DNA from: Micromonosporaceae bacterium
GTDB lineage: Bacteria; Actinomycetota; Actinomycetes; Mycobacteriales; Micromonosporaceae
Length of the DNA: 6,189 nt
Assembly: GCA_017354595.1 (NCBI GenBank)
Contig: JAFMQQ010000200.1
Coordinates: 1 to 6,189, forward strand
Reading direction: 5' to 3'
The notes under the pieces are model-generated. The model searched no databases. It was not told the DNA's origin and worked only from the letters and a program-made list of their open reading frames with translations. A program made the translations under genes and the position numbers. Positions within the stretch are counted from its first letter, which is position 1; each line of letters begins with the position of its first letter. Below are positions 1 through 5,168 of this stretch, piece by piece.

Positions 1-1220
1 CGCGGGCCCACCACCGTCATCTCGCTCCGGATGATGTTCCACAGCTGCGGTAGCTCGTCCAGCGAGGTGCGGCGCATGAAGCGGCCGAACCGGGTGACCC
101 GCCGGTCGCCCTCGATGGACCAGGTGGTGCGCGACTCGGCCTCGTCGCGCGGGCGCATGGTGCGGAACTTGATCACTCGGATCGGCCTGCCGTCCCGGCC
201 GATCCGCTCCTGCTTGAACAGGATGCCGGGCCCGCCATCCAGCAGTGTGCCCAGCGCGCAGAGCAGCAGCAGCGGGCTCAGTACGATCAGCGCCAGCGAC
301 GCGAAGAGCAGGTCGAAGACGCGCTTGGCGACCGCCCTGGGGCCGGCGAGCGTGGTGTGCCCGATGCGTACCACCGGGATCGCGCCGACGTGATCCGCCC
401 ACCCGCCCAGTGACCGCGAGCCCCACAGCCGCGGTATCACCCACAGGTCGCAGCCCGTGCAGCCGGGCTGCCGCATGGTCTCCATCAGTGCTGTCTCGGC
501 GCAGTCCGGGTCGGCGATGATGACCACGTCGCAATCGGTCAGCTCGATCGTCTCGGGCAGGTGGTCGAGGGTGCCGATCAGTGGCGGGGCACCGGTGCGC
601 GGGGCCACGTCGACGTGGCCGGCGAAGCGCAGCCCGTACTGCGGGTACCGGCGCAGCAGCCGACCGAGCTCCACGCCCACCGGGCCGCTCCCGATGACCA
701 GTGCGTTGTGCTCGATCCAGCGGCGCTCGCGGGCCACCAGGCGTACCTTGATCGACAGTGCCCGGCCGATGATCACGGCGCCCGCCGCCACCGCCACGTC
801 GCGCATGAAGCCGGCACTGTAGGCGACCGAATCGTGCCGTACCGCCGCGATGATCGCCACGATCCCGGCCGCGGCCAGCAGCCGGCCGCACAGGCCGGGC
901 AGCTCGTCCAGGAAGCTCAGGTGCCGGCGCGGACGGTACATCCCGCCGGCGGCGAACAGGATGACGGTCAGCACCGCGGCACTGACCATGCCGCGCCAGT
1001 AGACGATGCTGTATGCCAGCGGGGCCAGCAGCGCGGCGAGATCCACCGGTACGGTGAGCATCCAGCCGCGCAGCAGCTGGGTGCGCCGGGAGGTGTGCGA
1101 GTTGAGGTACGGCAACACCACGGTCGTACCGGCACCGTGCGGCACGCCCTCCCGCGGCAGCGGGACGGCGTGGATCCCGGGCTCGTCGATACTGCCCGCC
1201 GCCGGCTCCGTGATGTCCAC
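1..1220 (-). CDS. Polyprenyl glycosylphosphotransferase (exopolysaccharide priming enzyme), C-terminus cut by window edge
   Basis: The family transfers a sugar-1-phosphate from a nucleotide sugar to undecaprenyl phosphate at the inner membrane face, the first step of exopolysaccharide or wall-glycan synthesis. 406 full codons are visible. I place the start at GTG 1220 because GGGGGAGG lies 5 nt upstream. After about 50 soluble residues come four hydrophobic segments (about 54-74, 77-93, 110-127, 137-155). A Rossmann-like domain follows with GSGPVG at 177-182, then a membrane segment at 302-327 preceded by KRVFDLL (299-305). The catalytic domain shows FKQERIG (335-341), KFRTM (351-355), RVTRFGRF (374-381) and TSLDELPQLWN (385-395). 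D388-E389 matches the Asp-Glu dyad known from PglC. The frame leaves the window inside VVGPR, so only a short conserved tail should be missing. The sugar cannot be told. Four cysteines cluster in the Rossmann-like part (C230, C240, C254, C257). The gene follows the LCP gene by 35 bp without a terminator, so it is probably co-transcribed. Confidence 0.93.
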   Translation of the reverse strand, partial: MDITEPAAGSIDEPGIHAVPLPREGVPHGAGTTVVLPYLNSHTSRRTQLLRGWMLTVPVDLAALLAPLAYSIVYWRGMVSAAVLTVILFAAGGMYRPRRHLSFLDELPGLCGRLLAAAGIVAIIAAVRHDSVAYSAGFMRDVAVAAGAVIIGRALSIKVRLVARERRWIEHNALVIGSGPVGVELGRLLRRYPQYGLRFAGHVDVAPRTGAPPLIGTLDHLPETIELTDCDVVIIADPDCAETALMETMRQPGCTGCDLWVIPRLWGSRSLGGWADHVGAIPVVRIGHTTLAGPRAVAKRVFDLLFASLALIVLSPLLLLCALGTLLDGGPGILFKQERIGRDGRPIRVIKFRTMRPRDEAESRTTWSIEGDRRVTRFGRFMRRTSLDELPQLWNIIRSEMTVVGP

Positions 1221-1225
1221 CGCGA

Positions 1226-1233
1226 CCTCCCCC
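1226..1233 (-). promoter_or_regulatory. Strong ribosome binding site fixing the GTG start of the priming transferase
   Basis: On the minus strand the sequence reads GGGGGAGG, then five bases (TCGCG), then GTG. It is the best Shine-Dalgarno match near this gene. No in-frame ATG lies between the LCP stop and this GTG, so this site decides the start. Confidence 0.8.
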
Positions 1234-1255
1234 AACCCGGTGTGGTGTCTTGCGG

Positions 1256-2341
1256 CTATCCCGCGCTCGCGCTGGAGAGTATCTGTGGCACGTTGTCGCG
1301 CCGGATCGCGTCATAGAGCGTCTTCGCCTTGGCGGTGTTGGCGAATACCATGCTCTGGCCGGCGACCATGCCGGTGCCGCTGGAGGGGCTGGTGAAGAAG
1401 GTGAGGTTGCCGCTGCGCAGCTGACGCAGCTGCATTGCTGTGTCTACAATGGACATTGTCTGGTCAACGGAGACCGCCTTCGCGGTCGCCCGGAGGAACG
1501 AGTTGAGCCGCGCCGGGTTGGTCAGCAGCCCGGCCGAGGCGGCCTTGTCCAGCACCGCCTTGATCATCTGTTGCTGGTGCCGGATGCGGGCGAAGTCCCC
1601 GTCCGCGAACGCGTGCCGCTCGTGTGAGTAGTCCAGCGCGGCGGCGCCGTCCATGTGCTGCAGGCCCTTCTTGAAGGTGCGCGGCCCGTTGAACCCGTAT
1701 TGCGACGTGAAGGACTGGTCGACGTAGATGTCCACCCCGCCGAGCGCGTCGATGATCTCCTTGAAGCCACCGAAGTCGACCAGCACCACATGGTCGATCC
1801 GCACGCCGGTGAACGCCTCCACGGTCTCCACCACGAGCGGTACGCCGCCCCAGGCGTATGCGGCATTGATCTTGTCGTTCACGCTGCCGTGCTTGCCGTC
1901 CGGGGAGCGCGGGATGTGTACCAGGGTGTCCCGCGGTATCGACACCAGTTGGGCGCTGGCCCGATCCTTGGGCAGGTGGGCCAGGATGATGGTGTCGGTG
2001 CGCGAGCCCGCCGTGCTCTCCGGGTCGCGCGAGTCGCTGCCCAGGATCAGCATGTTCTCCGCGTCCGTGACCACCTTCTGCGGCCGGGACTGCTGGGGGA
2101 TCTGCGAGAACGCGTCGACCCGGGAGATGCTCGTCTCGACCGAACGCAGATATAGCCAGCCGCCCAGACTGGCGCCACCCACCAGGACCACGAACACGAT
2201 GAGCAGAGTCAGCAGGACCGTGCGCCGCCGGCGGCGGCGCCGGGAGCGCGCCGCGCGCTCGGGCGTCTCCGCGGGCTCGGCCGGGTGCGGCTGTTGATCG
2301 ACCACGCCCACAGTCTCCCAGGGCGGTGGTTGCTCGGGCAT
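1256..2341 (-). CDS. LytR-CpsA-Psr (LCP) family glycopolymer-peptidoglycan ligase
   Basis: LCP enzymes move a lipid-linked glycopolymer (teichoic acid, capsule, arabinogalactan) onto peptidoglycan outside the membrane. The 361-residue product is of ordinary LCP length. It has a Pro-rich cytoplasmic tail, seven arginines in a row (34-40), one membrane segment (about 41-65) and then the outer domain, a type II topology. LCP motifs are LILGSDSR (98-105), RTDTIIL (114-120), VSIPRDT (133-139), KINAAYAWGG (157-166), DFGGFKEIIDALGGVDI (189-205) and, near 236-259, LDYSHERH followed by DGDFARIRHQQQM. In that last block, where LCP proteins usually carry an Arg-x-Arg pair, the first position is His240 and only R242 remains. 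The ATG at 2341 has no Shine-Dalgarno but has TACAAT six bases upstream, which suggests a leaderless message. An internal GTG at codon 13 (2305), with GGGAG nine bases before it, is an alternative start. The stop is TAG. The polymer is unknown; the adjacent priming transferase suggests a locally made one. Confidence 0.93.
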   Translation of the reverse strand: MPEQPPPWETVGVVDQQPHPAEPAETPERAARSRRRRRRRTVLLTLLIVFVVLVGGASLGGWLYLRSVETSISRVDAFSQIPQQSRPQKVVTDAENMLILGSDSRDPESTAGSRTDTIILAHLPKDRASAQLVSIPRDTLVHIPRSPDGKHGSVNDKINAAYAWGGVPLVVETVEAFTGVRIDHVVLVDFGGFKEIIDALGGVDIYVDQSFTSQYGFNGPRTFKKGLQHMDGAAALDYSHERHAFADGDFARIRHQQQMIKAVLDKAASAGLLTNPARLNSFLRATAKAVSVDQTMSIVDTAMQLRQLRSGNLTFFTSPSSGTGMVAGQSMVFANTAKAKTLYDAIRRDNVPQILSSASAG

Positions 2342-2347
2342 GGACGG

Positions 2348-2353
2348 ATTGTA
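2348..2353 (-). promoter_or_regulatory. Candidate -10 element (TACAAT) for a leaderless LCP transcript
   Basis: The minus strand reads TACAAT, six bases (CCGTCC), then the LCP ATG. A -10 hexamer this close would put the transcription start at or next to the A of the start codon, as in the leaderless messages common in actinobacteria. No convincing -35 is present 16-18 bp upstream (the region reads about CCGCGC). Assignment is by pattern only. Confidence 0.5.
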
Positions 2354-2385
2354 CTGAGGAACGCACCCGGGCGCGGACCCCGATC

Positions 2386-2399
2386 CCCCCGAACGGGGG
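2386..2399. promoter_or_regulatory. Perfect 6-bp inverted repeat (operator or stem-loop) upstream of the LCP gene
   Basis: CCCCCG-AA-CGGGGG is an inverted repeat with a two-base centre, about 52 bp upstream of the inferred LCP transcription start. It could be an operator for a dimeric regulator. As RNA it would form a strong but tight hairpin. It is not followed by a T-run on either strand and lies about 120 bp beyond the beta-helix stop, so an intrinsic terminator is less likely. Confidence 0.4.
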
Positions 2400-2504
2400 T
2401 ACCGCTAACTTGCTCCCGTATGAGGGGATGAAGTGCGGAATGCAATGAATACCGGCTAAAGGTGCCGGGCGGTCTCGGAAGCCCGCCAGTCACCCGCCGG
2501 CTTC

Positions 2505-2519
2505 TGTCCACAGGGGACA
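2505..2519 (-). terminator. Small stem-loop just after the beta-helix stop codon, possible weak terminator
   Basis: TGTCC-ACAGG-GGACA can form a 5-bp stem with a 5-base loop starting two bases beyond the stop codon of the beta-helix gene. No T-tract follows, so terminator function is uncertain. Its core GTCCACAGGGGAC differs at one base from GTCCACAGCGGAC at 5144-5156, where it also lies just beyond gene stops. Confidence 0.3.
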
Positions 2520-2520
2520 C

Positions 2521-3924
2521 TCAGTCATCGGCCGCCAGGACGTGTACCGCGCCGCCCGGAAACACCGCGCACAGTTGCGTCTTACCGCCGCTGAGCCGCG
2601 CGAAGATGCGTACCGTTCCGGCGCTGCCCGGCGGGGCGGTCGGTTGCACCCGCAGGTCGAACGCGGGCCGGATGACCAGGTTCTTGCCCGGGTCGCCGAG
2701 ACCGCCGGTGATCTCCACCTCGGTGGTCGGGTGCGGCGTGCCGATCCAGCCGTGTCCGGTTCCCGGCGCCAGGCGGCCGTGCCCGTCCGGTACCTGAGGT
2801 TGCGAGACGACCGCCCGGATGCTGGACGTACCGCGGTCGCCGCCGAAGTCCACGGCGGCGGTGCCACAGTTCATGATCTTCGTATCCACCACGACCCCGG
2901 CCGGCTCCGCCAGCGAGCCGCCGCCGACCAGCTGCACGCCGATCTCCGGGGTGGGCTGCGGCTGGTTGCCACCGAGCACCAACCCGCCGATCCAGCGGCA
3001 GTCGTTACGCGAGATGCGTACCCCGACCCCACCGCTGATGTCCGCGTACCCGTTGATGCAACCGACGATGGGCGCCGCGAGGTCGAACGAGATGTCCTGG
3101 CTTATCCCCCAGGCGTGGCAGTTCACCAGGGACGTGCCGGCGGCGTCACCGGCCAGCCGGAACCCGGTGCCCCGGTTCTGCGAACTGACGCAGTTGAGGA
3201 ACATCGAGTCGTGCGGGCCCAGGAAGTTGACCCCGTGCCCGTCGTTGTCATGCGACCGTACGGCGGTCAGCCGGGCCTCCATCTGGTGCGACGGGAACGG
3301 GAGCGCGGCGGCCGGTCCCCATTCGCTGTACACGCCGTCGTTGCGGCAGTTGTACGCGACCATCTCGGTCACCTCGTAGCCGTACCCGTACAGCCGCAGC
3401 CCGTACCCGGCCCTGTCGTTGTGTTGCTTATTCCCGTCCAGGGTGAGGTCGCGGATGCTGAACATGGTGATGCCGCCGTTGTGACGGGTACCGGTCAGGG
3501 CGTCGAAGCCGTCCGACTCGATGATCGCCGTGTTCGCGCCGGGAGCCAGGCGCAGGACGGTGGCGTCGCCGCCCGAGCCGCGCAGGTGTACCCCGGAGTA
3601 GAGAGTCAGCCGGCGGGTGAGGTACGTGCCCGGTGGGAAGAACACCTCCCCGCCGCCCGCCCGGGCCGAGTCGATGGCCCGCTGGATGCCATCGGTGTCG
3701 TCTGACTTCCCGTCGCCGGTGGCACCGGCCTGGCGCACGTTGAACACCGTCTCGCCGGACGGACTCGCGCCTACCGCACCGTCGCCGTGGCTCGCCGCCG
3801 CGATCGCCACGCCGCCCACCACCGCCGCGCCCACGCCGGTGGCTACCATGCCGCTCTTGCTCAGCAGGGCACGCCGGGACAGCGCAAGGAGGCGTGGAAT
3901 CGGATCGGGGTTGTCTTGAACCAT
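2521..3924 (-). CDS. Exported right-handed beta-helix protein, pectate lyase-3 type (candidate polysaccharide lyase/hydrolase)
   Basis: The 467-residue product starts at ATG 3924, chosen because GAGGAG lies five bases upstream. The open frame runs on to 4290 but would then overlap the divergent acyltransferase gene. Residues 16-44 look like a Tat-type signal: SRRALLSK, then a hydrophobic stretch (about 26-45) ending AIAAAS. The mature part opens with FNVRQAGATGDGKSDDTDGI (61-80) and AIDSARAGGGEVFFPPGTYL (83-102), the hallmark opening of pectate-lyase-3 domains. Gly/Asn-rich beta-helix rungs run to about residue 380, for example LDGNKQHNDRAGYGLRLYG (162-180) and DNDGHGVNFLGPHDSMFLNC (226-245). 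The last 60 or so residues look like a separate beta domain. Such folds serve polysaccharide lyases, glycoside hydrolases, epimerases and tailspike-like proteins. I cannot name catalytic residues, so the activity is open. Near priming and LCP genes, cutting or remodelling a surface glycan is the natural inference. Confidence 0.85.
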   Translation of the reverse strand: MVQDNPDPIPRLLALSRRALLSKSGMVATGVGAAVVGGVAIAAASHGDGAVGASPSGETVFNVRQAGATGDGKSDDTDGIQRAIDSARAGGGEVFFPPGTYLTRRLTLYSGVHLRGSGGDATVLRLAPGANTAIIESDGFDALTGTRHNGGITMFSIRDLTLDGNKQHNDRAGYGLRLYGYGYEVTEMVAYNCRNDGVYSEWGPAAALPFPSHQMEARLTAVRSHDNDGHGVNFLGPHDSMFLNCVSSQNRGTGFRLAGDAAGTSLVNCHAWGISQDISFDLAAPIVGCINGYADISGGVGVRISRNDCRWIGGLVLGGNQPQPTPEIGVQLVGGGSLAEPAGVVVDTKIMNCGTAAVDFGGDRGTSSIRAVVSQPQVPDGHGRLAPGTGHGWIGTPHPTTEVEITGGLGDPGKNLVIRPAFDLRVQPTAPPGSAGTVRIFARLSGGKTQLCAVFPGGAVHVLAADD

Positions 3925-4054
3925 GCGGTCTCCTCGCGCTCGCCAGCGGTACCGGCGTCTGGGAAAGAGAGTATCCGGGCGTGCGCGACCGCGTGCGCAG
4001 CGGATAGGATCCGGCCGATCCGGGTGGCGTGCGGCGAGGCTGGGGTGGTGACCT
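3925..4054. promoter_or_regulatory. Divergent promoter region between the beta-helix and acyltransferase genes
   Basis: This 130-bp gap must carry 5' signals for both genes. On the plus strand TAGGAT (4005-4010) is a fair actinobacterial -10, giving a leader of about 38 nt for the acyltransferase. On the minus strand GATACT/TACTCT (3968-3975) could be the -10 of the beta-helix gene, with a leader of about 37 nt. Neither has a good -35. GATCCGG occurs twice (4008-4014 and 4017-4023, 9-bp period), overlapping the plus-strand -10 and inferred start point, and could be an operator. All of this is motif reading only. Confidence 0.4.
3930..3935 (-). promoter_or_regulatory. Ribosome binding site fixing the beta-helix gene start
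   Basis: The minus strand reads GAGGAG, five bases (ACCGC), then ATG at 3924. This favours the 467-residue product over any start further upstream, which would add residues with no signal-peptide character in front of the Tat-like motif. Confidence 0.75.
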
Positions 4055-5122
4055 GTGGCGGATCGGCCGGGCGGCGCGGTGGCCCGGGCCGGGCGCATCG
4101 AGTTTCTTGAGGCGGTGCGCGGCGTCGCGGCGAGTCTGGTCGTGCTGCAACATCTGCTGACCACCGTGTACCCGGCGTTCGGCCGGTGGACCAACCACCA
4201 TCTCGACCTGGGCCGGGTGGGTGTGGTGGCCTTCTTCCTGGTCAGCGGGTACGTCATCCCGCTGAGCCTGGCCGGGCAGACACCGAGCACCTTCGCGGTA
4301 CGCCGGTTCTTCCGGCTCTTCCCGGTCTACTGGGTGGCCCTGGCGCTCTACGCCGCGCTGCATCCGGGCGGTGCCACCGGGCAGGTCGGCGCCGCCGGGT
4401 TGGTGCTCAACGTGTTGATGCTGCACGGCATGCTCGGCATCCTCAGCGTGCTACCGCCGGCGTGGACGCTGAGCATCGAGCTGATCTTCTACACCCAGGC
4501 CGCCGCGGCCAAGGCGCGGCGGCTGCTGGACGCGTCGGTCTACGCCGGGCTGGGTTGGCTCGGGCTGTATCTGATGCTGTGCGCGGGGCAGCGGGTCACC
4601 GGGCACGACCTGCCGCGGACACTGCCGCTGCTGCTGTTCGTGGCGAGCCTCGGGCACGCGTTGCACCAGCGCGACCGGGGCGGGTCGGTCGCCTGGCGGC
4701 CGCTGTTCGCAGCCGGCGCGGTGCTCGTGCCGGCCGGGGCGTACCTGGGCGGGAACCCGGCCGGGGACTGGCCACCGTTCACGTACTCGGTCTCGTTCCT
4801 GGTCGGCGTCGGGTTGTTCGCGGCGTGGTACGCGGCACGGCGGTACCCGGTCGGCCGGCCGCTGCTGTTCCTCGGTGCGATCAGCTACGCGGTGTACCTG
4901 GTCCACCCGACCGTGATGGACGTGCTGTACGAGTTGCCACGCCTCGCCGGTGGGGTACCGTTCCTGGTCGCCACGGTGGTCGCGGTGCCGCTGGTCGCCT
5001 GGACGGTGCACCGGCTGCTGGAGCGGCCGTCGATCCGGCTGGGCCGGCTGCTCACCCGGCGCACGCCGAGCCCGGAGGCGAGCCCTGCCGCACGCCCTGA
5101 CGCGAGCCCCGCCGCGCCCTGA
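4055..5122 (+). CDS. Acyltransferase-3 (OafA/YrhL-like) integral membrane O-acyltransferase
   Basis: This family transfers acetyl, succinyl or longer acyl groups across the membrane to sugar hydroxyls of polysaccharides, O-antigens or glycolipids. The 355-residue product matches a bare acyltransferase-3 domain with no attached SGNH domain. Family marks are IEFLEAVRGVAA (15-26), the N-terminal His33, FFLVSGYVI (60-68), RRFFRLFPVYW (83-93), WTLSIELIFY (137-146), GAISYAVYLVHP (274-285) and ERP (323-325). The rest is largely hydrophobic, with perhaps ten membrane segments. I use GTG 4055; GGTGG seven bases upstream is a modest ribosome binding site. The in-frame GTG at 4079 is an alternative and would still keep all motifs. 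The tail after about residue 335 is hydrophilic and Pro/Ala/Ser-rich, partly made by a short tandem duplication. It is divergent from the beta-helix gene and may decorate the same glycan, but acyl donor and acceptor are unknown. Confidence 0.92.
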   Translation: MADRPGGAVARAGRIEFLEAVRGVAASLVVLQHLLTTVYPAFGRWTNHHLDLGRVGVVAFFLVSGYVIPLSLAGQTPSTFAVRRFFRLFPVYWVALALYAALHPGGATGQVGAAGLVLNVLMLHGMLGILSVLPPAWTLSIELIFYTQAAAAKARRLLDASVYAGLGWLGLYLMLCAGQRVTGHDLPRTLPLLLFVASLGHALHQRDRGGSVAWRPLFAAGAVLVPAGAYLGGNPAGDWPPFTYSVSFLVGVGLFAAWYAARRYPVGRPLLFLGAISYAVYLVHPTVMDVLYELPRLAGGVPFLVATVVAVPLVAWTVHRLLERPSIRLGRLLTRRTPSPEASPAARPDASPAAP

Positions 5123-5123
5123 C
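5078..5123 (+). repeat. Imperfect tandem duplication (24 + 22 bp) forming the acyltransferase C-terminus
   Basis: Unit 1 (5078-5101) and unit 2 (5102-5123) both run from GCGAGCCC to GCCCTGAC. Unit 2 differs by one T-to-C change and lacks two bases (AC) present in unit 1. The two-base loss shifts the frame so that CCTGAC, read CCT GAC in unit 1, becomes CCC TGA in unit 2 and supplies the stop codon. Confidence 0.7.
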
Positions 5124-5130
5124 GCAATGC

Positions 5131-5163
5131 TCCACAGCGGACAGTCCACAGCGGACGGTCCGC
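5131..5163. repeat. Twin 12-bp direct repeat with stem-loop potential in the convergent spacer
   Basis: TCCACAGCGGAC occurs at 5131-5142 and 5145-5156, 14 bp apart, in the 46-bp gap between the converging acyltransferase and four-Cys protein genes. GTCCGC at 5158-5163 can pair with GCGGAC of either copy (5137-5142 or 5151-5156), so alternative hairpins are possible on both strands. It is placed where a two-way terminator would sit, but no T-run follows. Confidence 0.45.
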
Positions 5164-5168
5164 GCCGG

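Larger units (their letters stand above)
2342..2520. other. Intergenic region between the beta-helix gene and the LCP gene
   Basis: These 179 bases separate two same-strand genes. They hold the candidate LCP -10, the 2386-2399 inverted repeat, a locally less GC-rich stretch (about 2404-2460) and a small stem-loop next to the beta-helix stop. I see no credible small ORF with a ribosome binding site. The size and content suggest that the LCP gene has its own promoter and does not rely only on read-through from the beta-helix gene. Confidence 0.55.

Noticed and set aside
1221..1255. Terminator or separate promoter between the LCP and priming transferase genes
   Set aside because: The 35-bp gap has no hairpin and no -10-like hexamer, only the ribosome binding site of the next gene.
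561..1316. A 251-codon plus-strand open frame opposite the priming transferase
   Set aside because: The minus strand holds conserved transferase motifs throughout. The plus-strand product is His/Gln/Arg-rich and resembles nothing.
2463..2500. GC-rich imperfect inverted repeat as a terminator for the beta-helix gene
   Set aside because: Only about five or six pairs form, with a bulge and a long loop, and the GGCGGG elements are direct rather than inverted repeats. No T-run follows.
2542..3705. A 387-codon open frame on the plus strand opposite the beta-helix gene
   Set aside because: It is an antisense shadow typical of very GC-rich coding DNA: Arg/Val/Asp-rich, low complexity, no domain, and the opposite strand carries a clear family protein with a good ribosome binding site.
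3925..4290. A 122-codon N-terminal extension of the beta-helix protein
   Set aside because: It would overlap the acyltransferase gene, bury the Tat-like signal and ignore the strong ribosome binding site before ATG 3924.
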